Assembly (NCBI RefSeq): GCF_000176135.1
Contig: NZ_ACZN01000017.1
Span: forward strand, 868,001 to 932,000
From: Vibrio coralliilyticus ATCC BAA-450
Lineage (GTDB): Bacteria > Pseudomonadota > Gammaproteobacteria > Enterobacterales > Vibrionaceae
Direction of reading: 5' to 3'
Length of the DNA stretch: 64,000 bases
Shown in pieces: positions 51,082 to 60,390 of the stretch. A program made the translations under genes and the position numbers. The number at the start of each line of letters is the position of its first letter. Position 1 is the first letter of the stretch. The notes below the pieces were generated by a model. That model saw only the letters and a list, made by a program, of their open reading frames with translations. It was not told where the DNA came from and searched no databases.

Positions 51082-53532
51082 TTAGTTGGCCAGTTTGTGA
51101 AGTAACATCTCGGTCGGTTTAACAATCGCCACAATGGTTTCATCAAGAACAATGGCGTTATCATCGATGATGCGTTGATATTCAGCCACATCACTCACAC
51201 GCAGTGTTTGTCCTTGCTTTTCTGCTTCTATCAAAGTTAGAGCTAACTCAGAAACTCGCACCGTCGCATCTGACACCACCACAGTATCCACTGATGCCAC
51301 ATTGGCAGCAAAAATCGGTTTTGCCTGCTGCGCCGCAAGCTTGGCAGTCTGGTAATGAAGCGCCAACTTATCCAGTGCATGAGTGTCCCCTTTGGCGAAC
51401 GCTTCAACCAAATCGTTCATCTCATACACCGTGAGGCTTTCCATCGGTAGCGCATCCGCAAAACGATTTAGACGCTCGTACTTGTTGTACAAGTCACCTT
51501 TGTTTGGTGTGGAGATCCACTTCTCCCAATGGCGTGCATAGTACTGCGCAGGTTCGATGTAGTTCGACAACGTTTGCAACGGTGCAACATCAGCACCATT
51601 CGCCAGACGCTTGAGCATCATGTTGGCATCCGCGTGATGACGAAGGCCTAGCGAGATTTCAGACCAAGTGTCCATCACTTTCATGCGCTGATACATGCTG
51701 CGCTCATCGGTCAGCTCCTGACTAGACCAAAGACGCTCTGCAATCGCATAGCTACGAGGCCACAGTCGATGTTCGATGGTGGTTGAATCCAGATTCTCAC
51801 CCCAGACGGTAATCTCACCACCTAAAATCAGATCCTTCGCATCACCTTCTAGTACTGCTGGATAGCCACCGTTTGGAGCAGGAATCACGCTGCCTTTCAC
51901 GTCGCTACTTGCCACTAGCTCACCCGTTGCAGGCCAGCGCACGTTACCAATCAACTGGTAGCTGCCCTCTTTAAGCTTGCCGCCTGCAAACTCATAGTTG
52001 AACTCGGTGTACGACATAAAGTTATCGAAGTGACCACGGAATTTCACACCCGGTACGTATTCAAGAATATGCACTTCCTGGCGTGATTTGCCGTTGTAGT
52101 CGGTAAAGGCTCTGAATGAACCGTCTGCCGCTTCAATAATGGTCAGGTTACCCTTACGCGGACCGCCCTTATTGCGTGGTTTAACCCAGTCGTAGGTGGC
52201 AAACTTTTCACCTTGATGTAACTTGTCGTCAACGGTGATGCCGCTTGGCATTGGGTCATTGCGATAGTGGTAGCTGGTCGGTTGTGGTTGATCCAGATAG
52301 TAGCCGGTCGAAAGCACACCCTGATAGCCCTGCTTCGCCGCGCGACCAATGCTGTCGTGACCACGCCAGCTCTGGATGACAATCGATGTAGGCAGATCTT
52401 TATGCCAGATCTCATCCCAGCCCGTCATCTTCTTACCACGCTGTTCAAGCATCTTTTCAACTTTGGTGTTGAGGTAAGATTGCAGGCCACGCTCACCATC
52501 CAGCTCGTTGTCAGCGATAAACTGCTGGATGCGTGGGTTTTCTTGCCACTGTTTATAATCCGGCTCATCACCACCGATGTGGAAATACTCGTCTGGGAAC
52601 AGTTCAACCACTTCATCGAATACACTGGCCAACATCTTGTAGAGCTCTGGGTTAGTTGGATCCATCAGAGGTTCAAACACACCCCAGCCCCGTTGCTGCG
52701 GGTAGGATTGCTCACCAAGGCCAGACATGAGTTCAGGATAGGCATGCGCGACAGCAGAAGCATGACCCGGCAGGGAAATTTCAGGAATGACACGAATACC
52801 AAGATTGCGCGCGTAATTCACCACATAACGGATTTCGTCTTTGGTGTAGTAATCACCATCAGCCGTCTCTTGCCACAGTTTCTGGTAGTTATCGAGCTGA
52901 ATGCGAATCCCTTGGTCATCCCAGATATGCCAGTGGAAGACGTTCATCTTCGCGGATGCCATTGCATCAAGTTGACGCAGAATCACGTCCAATTCAATAA
53001 AATGACGCGCAGTATCATAAGAGACACCACGCCATTTGAAACGCGGTTCATCCTCGATCTCTACATTCGGTACAAAGTAACCGGAAGCGTCTGTGGTCAC
53101 CAGTTGTAGAAACGTCTCCAGACCATGCAAAGCGCCGTATGGGCGCTCGGAGTCAATACGGATTTGGCCATCTTTGATCGACAGCTGATAAGACTCATCA
53201 CTCTCAACGTTTTGTACTTCATCTTTCGGTGCCTTACTGATATCAATTACCAAGGTAGCCTTGTCTTCCGACTCAGCCTGCCAGTGGAGCATTGGCAAAC
53301 CCGTCTGACGATAGAGGCGATCCACCGTTCGTTTGGCGTTGAACTGAACACGTTCAGAATCATAGCCTTTGATGTAAATGCTGAAAGATTTGTCGATTGC
53401 GACCTTGCCCTCGCCCAATTCCACTGTTTGTGGATAAGGCATCAAATTAAGGTCTGTGTTTGGAGCCATAGCCATTGTCATAGGGGCCGCCATTAAACCA
53501 GAAATAACCAGTGCTAATGTAGCTTTCTTCAT
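51082..53532 (-). CDS. Beta-N-acetylhexosaminidase, GH20
   Basis: Predicted 816 aa. A signal peptide (cleaved near MAMA) marks it as periplasmic or secreted. The N-terminal GH20b domain (YPQTVELGEGKVAIDKSFSI, YGALHGLETFLQLV) is followed by the TIM barrel: FKWRGVSYDTARHF, MNVFHWHIWDDQGIRI, IPEISLPGHASAVAHAYPEL and the catalytic pair D322-E323 in HIGGDEPD. A ~150-residue segment within the barrel region (about 425-560) is an insertion relative to short GH20 enzymes, and a helical C-terminal region follows. It releases terminal GlcNAc from chitin-type oligosaccharides. It sits in the middle of the sugar-acid operon. Confidence 0.93.
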   Translation of the reverse strand: MKKATLALVISGLMAAPMTMAMAPNTDLNLMPYPQTVELGEGKVAIDKSFSIYIKGYDSERVQFNAKRTVDRLYRQTGLPMLHWQAESEDKATLVIDISKAPKDEVQNVESDESYQLSIKDGQIRIDSERPYGALHGLETFLQLVTTDASGYFVPNVEIEDEPRFKWRGVSYDTARHFIELDVILRQLDAMASAKMNVFHWHIWDDQGIRIQLDNYQKLWQETADGDYYTKDEIRYVVNYARNLGIRVIPEISLPGHASAVAHAYPELMSGLGEQSYPQQRGWGVFEPLMDPTNPELYKMLASVFDEVVELFPDEYFHIGGDEPDYKQWQENPRIQQFIADNELDGERGLQSYLNTKVEKMLEQRGKKMTGWDEIWHKDLPTSIVIQSWRGHDSIGRAAKQGYQGVLSTGYYLDQPQPTSYHYRNDPMPSGITVDDKLHQGEKFATYDWVKPRNKGGPRKGNLTIIEAADGSFRAFTDYNGKSRQEVHILEYVPGVKFRGHFDNFMSYTEFNYEFAGGKLKEGSYQLIGNVRWPATGELVASSDVKGSVIPAPNGGYPAVLEGDAKDLILGGEITVWGENLDSTTIEHRLWPRSYAIAERLWSSQELTDERSMYQRMKVMDTWSEISLGLRHHADANMMLKRLANGADVAPLQTLSNYIEPAQYYARHWEKWISTPNKGDLYNKYERLNRFADALPMESLTVYEMNDLVEAFAKGDTHALDKLALHYQTAKLAAQQAKPIFAANVASVDTVVVSDATVRVSELALTLIEAEKQGQTLRVSDVAEYQRIIDDNAIVLDETIVAIVKPTEMLLHKLAN

Positions 53533-53581
53533 CCGTATTCACCCACTGTTTGCTTTTATTCGTTATTGTTTTCGATTCACA

Positions 53582-54211
53582 TCACGCTACGTGCGCGACC
53601 GCTTCACGAACCAGTTGACCAATTTCTTCCCATTGTTCGTTCTCAATCAGCTTTGGTGCGACCATCCAGGTGCCACCACAACAAACAACGCGATCGATCG
53701 CTAGGTAGTCGTTCACATTACCCTTTCCGATCCCACCTGTTGGCATCAGGCTGACATCCACATACGGCGCCAGTAACGACTTAACCATCGCGACACCGCC
53801 AGACGCTTCTGCTGGGAAGAACTTAAGGAAATTCAGGCCAAGTTCTAACGCTTGCTCAACCTGACTCGGGCTGTTAACACCCGGCACGATTGTCATGCCA
53901 ACTTCCTGACAGCGACGTACCGTATTCGGGTTCAGACCCGGTGCTACGACAAATTCTGCACCCGCTTGTTGTGCCTGTTCGATTTGCTCTGCGTTGAGCA
54001 CCGTGCCCGCGCCGATGCACATTTCAGGGTAAGCTTCGCGCATGGCTTTGATCGCATCTGCGGCCGCTTCTGTTCTGAAGGTCACTTCCGCCACTGGCAG
54101 GCCGTTTTCAACCAACACTTTGGCAAGCGGAATAGCTTGCTCAACGCTGTTGATTTGAATCACTGGAATTACTTTGAATTGTTTAAGTTTGTTGATCATT
54201 TCGATAGTCAT
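53582..54211 (-). CDS. eda: KDPG/KHG aldolase
   Basis: Predicted 209 aa. It is a class I aldolase that splits 2-keto-3-deoxy-6-phosphogluconate into pyruvate and glyceraldehyde-3-phosphate. It shows VIPVIQINSVEQA, VAEVTFRTEAAADAIK (general-base glutamate), IGAGTVLNAEQIEQA, FVVAPGLNP, FLKFFPAEASGG (Schiff-base lysine) and MPTGGI. The start is ATG at 54211; a TTG at 54223 is the alternative. It follows kdgK by 18 bp. Confidence 0.95.
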   Translation of the reverse strand: MTIEMINKLKQFKVIPVIQINSVEQAIPLAKVLVENGLPVAEVTFRTEAAADAIKAMREAYPEMCIGAGTVLNAEQIEQAQQAGAEFVVAPGLNPNTVRRCQEVGMTIVPGVNSPSQVEQALELGLNFLKFFPAEASGGVAMVKSLLAPYVDVSLMPTGGIGKGNVNDYLAIDRVVCCGGTWMVAPKLIENEQWEEIGQLVREAVAHVA

Positions 54212-54229
54212 GTTGCTTACCAAAAAATT

Positions 54230-55174
54230 TTATTGAGTCAGATGGGCCATTGCTTCACGAGGGATGATGGCGCCAGAATATTGAATAACAGTCGCGGCCA
54301 GCTGATGGCCTAACGTTGCAGAAGCTTCGGGCGTTCGACCCGTTAACCGGCCTGCAAGATAGCCCGCGGCAAAAGAGTCACCAGCGGCACAAGTATCGAC
54401 AACATGAGCGACACGTTCAGCGCCGACCGTACAACGCTCAGGCTGCGCTGCATCAAATTGGATAATCTGGCAAGGCTCACTGCCTCGCTTGATCACCACT
54501 TCTCTGCAACCAAAACGCTGACAACGTTGCTCGACACTTTCTTCGTCACCCCAGACACACTGATCGTCGTCTTCTGTGATGAGAGCAATATCAACCAATG
54601 GCAATAGCAGGCCATACCAATGCCTTGCCTGTTCCGCGTTCCACAGTTGAGGGCGGAAGTTGTTATCGAAGATGACTTTGCCACCACGCAGAGCAAAGCC
54701 CTTTAACTCCTGAATCAGACGTTCTTTACTCGCGTCATCAAGAATGGCAAAGCTAATCCCACTGAGATACACGTATTGCACCTCGCCCCGCATCATCGCT
54801 TGTTCAAGTTTGTTGGCGGATTCAGTCGCGAAGTAACCTTTCACGGCAGCACTATCGCGCCAATACATAAAGCTGCGTTCGCCCGTTGCATCAGTTTCCA
54901 CCATGTACAGACCTGGCAATTTGTTCGCAAAGCACTCCACCAAATGGGTTTGAATGCCCTCTTGCTGCCAAGCCAATAACAGCTGCTGAGATAACTTGTC
55001 TTCACCCAGCCCGGTGGCGTACGAAACCGATAATCCAGCTTGCGCGGTTAAGCGCGCCAGATACAAAGCAGTATTGAGCGTATCGCCGCCAAACCCTTTG
55101 CGAAGAGGTTCGCCGCTCAGCTCAATCATGCACTCACCGAAAAAGGCGATATGGGGTTGAGAAACTTGTGTCAT
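54230..55174 (-). CDS. kdgK: 2-keto-3-deoxygluconate kinase, PfkB family
   Basis: Predicted 314 aa. It phosphorylates KDG to KDPG with ATP. It shows IAFFGECMIELSGEP with the substrate-site GFGGDTLNTALYLARL, TDATGERSFMYWRD, FDNNFRPQLW, VVIKRGSEPC and the catalytic aspartate D266 in DTCAAGDSFAAGYL. The ECM-E start and FRPQLW are typical of KdgK rather than ribokinase. It pairs with eda for the lower part of the sugar-acid pathway. Confidence 0.9.
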   Translation of the reverse strand: MTQVSQPHIAFFGECMIELSGEPLRKGFGGDTLNTALYLARLTAQAGLSVSYATGLGEDKLSQQLLLAWQQEGIQTHLVECFANKLPGLYMVETDATGERSFMYWRDSAAVKGYFATESANKLEQAMMRGEVQYVYLSGISFAILDDASKERLIQELKGFALRGGKVIFDNNFRPQLWNAEQARHWYGLLLPLVDIALITEDDDQCVWGDEESVEQRCQRFGCREVVIKRGSEPCQIIQFDAAQPERCTVGAERVAHVVDTCAAGDSFAAGYLAGRLTGRTPEASATLGHQLAATVIQYSGAIIPREAMAHLTQ

Positions 55175-55235
55175 GAATACTCGACCTGTGAATTAGAGGC
55201 AGCAGTCAGAACAGACCGCCGCCGTTTAGAAAGGA

Positions 55236-56753
55236 CTAGGCACTTTCCGCTGCTTTGCGGTTTTGTAGAGATTCGTCGTTTTGTAGTACGCCGTTTTCTG
55301 ACAGTTCCATTTCCATCAGAGCGCGCTCGTCATCAAGAATCGCACGTGCCATTTCTGGAGATACCTTATTCGCTGGTGTCATCAGGCTAATAACCACACC
55401 AGCAAACAATGCAACTGCACAAGAAGGGATCACAGGGTTACCCCAGTAAGCGGTTAGGTCAGCGCTTAGCATCACAGTGAAAGACGCTACCGAAGCACCA
55501 ATTAATGTTGCTAGTGCCCCCTGCCAGTTGTAACGCTTCCAGAAGCGACCCAACATACCGCACACAAACATGCCCGACATGACGGTAGAGATCATCTTAG
55601 TGATGTAGCCAATGATGTCGTTCGAGGTCAGGGCAAACAGCAGAGCGCAACCAATTACAATCACCAATGCCAGACGAGAGTAGTTCAGCATTGACTCTTT
55701 GTTTGGCACCCGACCCGTGAACATTACATAGACATCACGCAGCAGGATAGAGACACCCGCAATCGCGTCCGAACTTGCACTCGACATGGTCGCAGACAAA
55801 CCTGCAATCAGAACAATCAGGCCAACACCAACAGGAAGCACAGTTGCTGCCACGTAAGGGAAGGAGAAGTTCGGGTTATCCAGCGTCGGGTCAATCGCGT
55901 GAGCGGCCATACCAATCACAGCTGGGATGATTGAGAAGAATAAGTACAGAATGCCTGAGCCGACGAATGAACGACGGATAGTCGGCACATCTTTACCTGA
56001 GTAGATACGCTGACGGAACGATGGTGTTGCCAGTACGCCGACACCAATTACTACAGCCAGTGATAGCGCTGGCACCACGCCAAGCTTTTCAATCGCTAGG
56101 AAGCTGGTCGCTGCAGGGTCCATTGCTGAATACAGGTTCTCAAGACCACCAATGTGTTGTACAGACAGCACCGCCATCAGGATAAAGCCAACAAACAAAA
56201 TGATTGCCTGAATAGTGTCGGTCCATACCACAGCGGTGTAACCACCGATCACAACATAAATGGTAAAGGCAGCAGCGATGATGATCTTAGCGGTGTTAAG
56301 GTCAATATCCGCGATCCACGCTAGATACATACCGCCACCCAAGATGTGAGCGCCAAGCCAGCCGATTGAAGCGATGAAGATCAGCAGACCAACAACGTTC
56401 TTGACGATGCGATTTGCACCCACGTAATAAGCCAACTCTTCACTCATGGTCATGAAGTTCAGTTTACGCACTGGCGCAAACCAGAGTGCCAGTAACAAAA
56501 TACCAATCGCACCACCGATACCATAGAGCGCACCCGCCCAGCCGTTAGCGTAACCAAAACCAACAGCCCCCATACTTGAGCCAGTACCCACCATAGTGGC
56601 AACGGTAGTACCTAATACTAAAAACAGAGGTAAGCCGCGTCCGCCTAACAAAAAGTCTTCACCTGATTTTTGGTTACGGGAAACAAACCATCCTAACCAA
56701 ATCAGAAATACGACATATGCGCCGAAACCGGTAAGAAAAAGTGTGCTATTCAT
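55236..56753 (-). CDS. Sodium:solute symporter (SSS family)
   Basis: Predicted 505 aa with ~13 membrane helices. It shows the SSS core: FGAYVVFLIWLGWFVSRNQK, GEDFLLGGRGLPLFLVLGTT, GTGSSMGAVGFGYANGWAGAL, IYVVIGGYTAVVWTDTIQ and SATMSSASSDAIAGVSILLRD, the last with the Na2-site serine/threonine residues. The substrate cannot be read out, but the operon suggests N-acetylglucosaminate or a similar N-acyl sugar acid. The ATG at 56753 follows GAGAGGTG; the frame extends to 56780. Confidence 0.9.
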   Translation of the reverse strand: MNSTLFLTGFGAYVVFLIWLGWFVSRNQKSGEDFLLGGRGLPLFLVLGTTVATMVGTGSSMGAVGFGYANGWAGALYGIGGAIGILLLALWFAPVRKLNFMTMSEELAYYVGANRIVKNVVGLLIFIASIGWLGAHILGGGMYLAWIADIDLNTAKIIIAAAFTIYVVIGGYTAVVWTDTIQAIILFVGFILMAVLSVQHIGGLENLYSAMDPAATSFLAIEKLGVVPALSLAVVIGVGVLATPSFRQRIYSGKDVPTIRRSFVGSGILYLFFSIIPAVIGMAAHAIDPTLDNPNFSFPYVAATVLPVGVGLIVLIAGLSATMSSASSDAIAGVSILLRDVYVMFTGRVPNKESMLNYSRLALVIVIGCALLFALTSNDIIGYITKMISTVMSGMFVCGMLGRFWKRYNWQGALATLIGASVASFTVMLSADLTAYWGNPVIPSCAVALFAGVVISLMTPANKVSPEMARAILDDERALMEMELSENGVLQNDESLQNRKAAESA

Positions 56754-56908
56754 TGAACACCTCTCAATATCAAAGTCCATCTTTCAGAGTGATATAATTC
56801 CAGCAGTATTTATTTAAAGATAATGATGAATATTATTATCTAGTTATTTTCATTTGCTTATTAAATGCAATTATTAGCACTGCGAATTAGAATTATATTT
56901 GTAGGGAG

Positions 56909-56956
56909 AGAGTGCCAAGAATATATTAACAGGGAACAAATATTTCCCGGCACTCT
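56909..56956. repeat. Nested inverted repeat upstream of the symporter gene
   Basis: Outer arms AGAGTGCC (56909-56916) and GGCACTCT (56949-56956) enclose inner arms GGGAA (56932-56936) and TTCCC (56944-56948). It lies between the Rid gene stop and the symporter promoter region. With no T-run it may be an operator, a transcript-stability element or an attenuator. Confidence 0.6.
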
Positions 56957-56975
56957 TAATAGAGTTTTGTGACGC

Positions 56976-57368
56976 TTATCGGCGGTCTTCGCGATAACAA
57001 GTCACATCTACTTCGACTTTCACATCTACCACCAAATCACACACCATACAGATGCGTGCTGGAGGATTTGCACCGAAGAACTCTTTAAATACTTTGTTAA
57101 AAGACTGGAAGTAACGCGAGTCCGTCAGCACGACCTTCACGTGTACAACGTCTTCTAGGCCATAACCCGCTTCTTCCATGATATCGACACAGTTCTGAAT
57201 CGCTAGACGTGACTGGTCAACGATACCACCTTCAACCACTTCGCCATCAACCATAGGTGTCTGGCCTGAAACGTAAAGGAAACCGCCAGCTTCTGTTGCA
57301 CGGGCAAATGGTAGATGTTGACCGCCAGTACCGACACCGCCTTCTACACCATATCGTTTAATTGACAT
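56976..57368 (-). CDS. RidA-family protein (proximal copy)
   Basis: Predicted 130 aa. It is a Rid protein with FARATEAGGFLYVSGQTPMV, CVDIMEEAGYGLEDVVHVKV, and PPARICMVCDLVVDVKVEVD with the catalytic arginine and a C-terminal glutamate. These residues match imine deaminase-active members. It lies directly after the deacylase gene (61-bp gap) and is divergent in lineage from the second Rid copy at the operon end. It likely removes 2-aminoacrylate-type or keto-imine by-products of the dehydratase encoded across the divergent promoter. GGAGA precedes the start. Confidence 0.88.
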   Translation of the reverse strand: MSIKRYGVEGGVGTGGQHLPFARATEAGGFLYVSGQTPMVDGEVVEGGIVDQSRLAIQNCVDIMEEAGYGLEDVVHVKVVLTDSRYFQSFNKVFKEFFGANPPARICMVCDLVVDVKVEVDVTCYREDRR

Positions 57369-57429
57369 AATATTCTCCAGTTTTAAATCTATTACTTCTG
57401 ATTTATATATTCAGTTTGTTTTCAGGTAT

Positions 57430-58899
57430 TTAATTTCTATAAATAAATACGCCGTTTCTATTTTCAGTGACTTCGCCTTTTAAATAAGACAATTCACCAT
57501 TAACAAATACCGATTCAATTCCTTCTGCTACTGAAATAGGATTTTCAAATGTAGCGGTATCTTTTATCGTGTCAGGGTTAAATAAAACCAAATCGGCAAA
57601 TGCGCCTGGTTTTATTTCCCCGCGATTTTTTAGGTTATATCGGCGTGCCGACATGCCTGTCATTTTGTGGATCGCTTCCGCTAGCGAAAACAAAGCTTCT
57701 TCACGGCAATAATGGCCAAGAACTTTAGGGAACGTGCCCCACAACCTTGGGTGCGGGTGCGGATCGTTTGGCAAACCATCCGAACCGACCATAGTCAGCT
57801 TATACTTAAGGACACGTTTAACATCTTCTTCATCCATGCAGTGATAAACCGCACCTGCTGGTTGAATCGCTTTAGCGGCTTCAAGTAACGGCAACGCCAT
57901 TTCGTCAGCAATGTCTTTCAGCATTTTTCCCGCATGCTCGGGCTTGGCTTCAGACCAGGTAATAAAAATATCAATCTCATCAGTCACTTGTTTGAGATCC
58001 AGCGTGGAAGAGCTGGCGGAATACGGATAACAATCGCAAGACACATCTTGCTGCTGAGATACCTTGTCCATCAAATCCAGTACCTCAACAGTACGACCCC
58101 AGTTCCCAGCTCCGGCACACTTAAGGTGGGAGATAACCACTGGTACTTTAGCGTACTGACCTGTCTCGAACGCTTCTTCCATCGCACTGAGAATTTCTTC
58201 AAACTCAGTACGCATATGTGTGGTGTAAATACCGCCATGCTGACCGAGAATCTGAGCCAATCTCATCACTTCATCTGCAGTAGATTCTTTGGCGCTGGCA
58301 TATGCCAGACCTGAGCTCAGACCGAGTGCACCTTCTGCCATTGCCTGATCTAACGCAGCACGCATCTGAGCAATTTCGCTATCGGTTGCGGTGCGCTGCA
58401 AATCATCCATCACGTTGTTACGCAATGTCGTATGGCCAACCAAGGCAGCAACGTTGACCGCTGGGTGAGCATCTTGCACTGCCTTGGCATAAGTGGCGAA
58501 AGTCGGATACTGAAAGTCTTCTTGCTTACCCAACAAATTCATTGGGTCAGGTGGATCATCTGCCAACACGGTCGGGCTCGCACTAATACCACAATTGCCA
58601 ACGATCACCGTCGTTACACCTTGGCTGATCTTTGGCAAGCAGTCCGGGTAGCGAATCACATTGGTATCATCATGGGTATGGACATCAATAAACCCCGGAG
58701 CCAGAGCAAGGCCTGAACCATCGACGACACTGCGAGCCGTAGTGCTATCGAGCTGACCGACTTGTTCAATTCGATCCTGACGAATAGCCACATCGGCAAT
58801 AAATGGCTTGGCGCCCGTACCGTCAAAGACTTCTACACTTTTGATAATGGTATCGAACAACTTTTCACTCTCTTCGTCCGTCGTTTTCATAACCTCCAT
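57430..58899 (-). CDS. N-acyl-D-amino-acid deacylase-family amidohydrolase
   Basis: Predicted 489 aa. It belongs to the D-aminoacylase branch of the amidohydrolase superfamily: metal motif FIDVHTHDD, VIVGNCGISASP with the bridging cysteine, YTTHMRTEFEE, VVISHLKCAG and a late aspartate in VGSDGLPNDPHPHPRLWGTF. C-terminal ARRYNLKNRGEIKPGAFADLV is also typical. Known members remove N-acyl groups from D-amino acids. Here the acid might be N-acetyl-D-glucosaminate, which is configurationally a D-2-amino acid. The start is uncertain: ATG at 58899 lacks a ribosome site, while ATG at 58890 follows GGAGGTT very closely. Confidence 0.88.
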   Translation of the reverse strand: MEVMKTTDEESEKLFDTIIKSVEVFDGTGAKPFIADVAIRQDRIEQVGQLDSTTARSVVDGSGLALAPGFIDVHTHDDTNVIRYPDCLPKISQGVTTVIVGNCGISASPTVLADDPPDPMNLLGKQEDFQYPTFATYAKAVQDAHPAVNVAALVGHTTLRNNVMDDLQRTATDSEIAQMRAALDQAMAEGALGLSSGLAYASAKESTADEVMRLAQILGQHGGIYTTHMRTEFEEILSAMEEAFETGQYAKVPVVISHLKCAGAGNWGRTVEVLDLMDKVSQQQDVSCDCYPYSASSSTLDLKQVTDEIDIFITWSEAKPEHAGKMLKDIADEMALPLLEAAKAIQPAGAVYHCMDEEDVKRVLKYKLTMVGSDGLPNDPHPHPRLWGTFPKVLGHYCREEALFSLAEAIHKMTGMSARRYNLKNRGEIKPGAFADLVLFNPDTIKDTATFENPISVAEGIESVFVNGELSYLKGEVTENRNGVFIYRN

Positions 58900-58923
58900 A
58901 TTAATAATTCACACACTAGAATC

Positions 58924-58939
58924 AGTGACAAAACACACA
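58924..58939. promoter_or_regulatory. Degenerate CRP-like site in the divergent promoter
   Basis: AGTGACAAAACACACA matches TGTGA-N6-TCACA at 8 of 10 positions. It lies between the divergent deacylase and dehydratase genes and could provide catabolite control. Confidence 0.35.
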
Positions 58940-58963
58940 AACAATCTCAATTTGTTTGATAGT

Positions 58964-59030
58964 TTCTAACATTTAATTTATTCTTGACAACATCAAACAT
59001 TAAATATCAATAACTTAAGTCATGTTAGAA
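58964..59030. promoter_or_regulatory. TTCTAACAT ... ATGTTAGAA inverted repeat, candidate RpiR operator
   Basis: Perfect 9-bp arms at 58964-58972 and 59022-59030 flank 49 bp. Two AACATTTAAT/AACATTAAAT direct copies lie inside the region (about 58968 and 58996). It covers the divergent promoter region of the operon and is a plausible target for the RpiR regulator encoded nearby. Confidence 0.45.
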
Positions 59031-59041
59031 GTGAGCTCCCC

Positions 59042-60313
59042 ATGATAACGGATAATCAAAAGTGTGATAAAAACTATCAAAAACAAGAAATGGTAACGCC
59101 AGGTTACGGCGAAAAAGCCCAGCCCGTCGCCTGCAATGACGACGGTTTACACAGTTTGGTCAACGAAGAGATCACTCTGCCTGCAGCAGTGATCAAAGCC
59201 TCTTCACTGCAAAATAATATCGATTGGATGAAAGACTTTGCATTGCAGCACGGAGTCAAGTTGTGCCCACATGGGAAAACCACCATGACACCGGATTTCT
59301 TCTCTCAGCAGCTCAACAATGGTGCTTGGGGCATTACCGTGGCGACACCGGCTCAAGCAGAAATCGCCGTTGCAGCGGGCGCAAAGAATGTCATCATGGC
59401 TAATCAATTGGTGGGTAAAGCCAACATGGCCGTGATCGGTAGCTTGCTACAAAACAACGATGTCAACTTCTACTGCTGTGTGGACTCCACGCGCAATGTG
59501 CTGGCACTAGAAGCCTTCTTTTCAGAGCATGAGCAACAACTCAATGTGCTGATTGAATTTGGCGTAGAAGGAGGCCGATGTGGCTGTCGCAGTCAGCAGC
59601 AAGTTGCCGAGCTCGCTCAGTTGATTCACCAACAGTCACATCTTTCCCTGCGTGGTATTGAAGTCTATGAAGGCGTGATTCACGGAGACAATGCCGAGCA
59701 GGACATTCGAGATTTTCTAGGCCAGACTCTTCATCTCACCAAACAGTTGCAGCAAGACCTTCTGATCGATGGTAAACCTCTGGTCACTGGCGCAGGCTCC
59801 GCTTGGTATGACGTGGTATCCGAGTGCTTTTCCCACCTTAAGGAGTTTGATGCCATAATTCGCCCGGGGTGCTACGTCATCCACGACACCGGTATCTACC
59901 TCGATGCTCAAAACAAAGTCATGCAACGCGCCCAAACCAATCAGGGCATGGCCTGCGAGCTGGGCGGAGATCTTGAATCTGCGCTTGAAGTGTGGGCGTA
60001 CGTCATTTCCCGACCTGAGCCGACCAAACTAGTGGCAGGCATTGGCAAACGGGATGTCGCTTTTGACGCTGGCTTGCCGATTCCTGAACGTGCCTATCGC
60101 GATGGGCAAGCAATTTCGGTTTCAGGCGCGGTAACAACCGCAGTTATGGATCAGCATGCCTTTATCGAAGTCGACGCCAGCAGTGAACTGGACGTGGGTG
60201 ACGTGATTGCCTTTTCTACTTCTCACCCATGCCTGACGTTCGACAAGTGGCGTGCTATTGCGGTGTGTGATGATGAGTTCAACGTGACACATTGGGTCAA
60301 CACACGCTTTTAA
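59042..60313 (+). CDS. PLP-dependent D-amino-acid dehydratase/deaminase (D-serine dehydratase-like fold)
   Basis: Predicted 423 aa. It has an alanine-racemase-like TIM-barrel with the PLP lysine K79 in CPHGKTTMTP, VLIEFGVEGGRCG and VTGAGSAW, followed by a beta domain with a metal-site pair H395/C397 in SHPCLTFDKWR. It belongs to the DSD1/D-threonine aldolase group, which includes D-serine and 3-hydroxyaspartate dehydratases. Given the neighbouring deacylase, KDG kinase and KDPG aldolase, conversion of D-glucosaminate to 2-keto-3-deoxygluconate plus ammonia is likely. It is divergent from the deacylase operon and followed by the RpiR gene. Confidence 0.88.
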   Translation: MITDNQKCDKNYQKQEMVTPGYGEKAQPVACNDDGLHSLVNEEITLPAAVIKASSLQNNIDWMKDFALQHGVKLCPHGKTTMTPDFFSQQLNNGAWGITVATPAQAEIAVAAGAKNVIMANQLVGKANMAVIGSLLQNNDVNFYCCVDSTRNVLALEAFFSEHEQQLNVLIEFGVEGGRCGCRSQQQVAELAQLIHQQSHLSLRGIEVYEGVIHGDNAEQDIRDFLGQTLHLTKQLQQDLLIDGKPLVTGAGSAWYDVVSECFSHLKEFDAIIRPGCYVIHDTGIYLDAQNKVMQRAQTNQGMACELGGDLESALEVWAYVISRPEPTKLVAGIGKRDVAFDAGLPIPERAYRDGQAISVSGAVTTAVMDQHAFIEVDASSELDVGDVIAFSTSHPCLTFDKWRAIAVCDDEFNVTHWVNTRF

Positions 60314-60390
60314 CCCTATTTCAGGTATACTGTGGCACAAATCAAATGGCGGCCAACTGACTCGCCGCCATCATTGGACAGGAAGACGTT

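Noticed and set aside
52267..53109. 280-codon rightward frame opposite the GH20 gene
   Set aside because: Antisense to a well-supported hexosaminidase; codon mirror effect, no domain or start signal.
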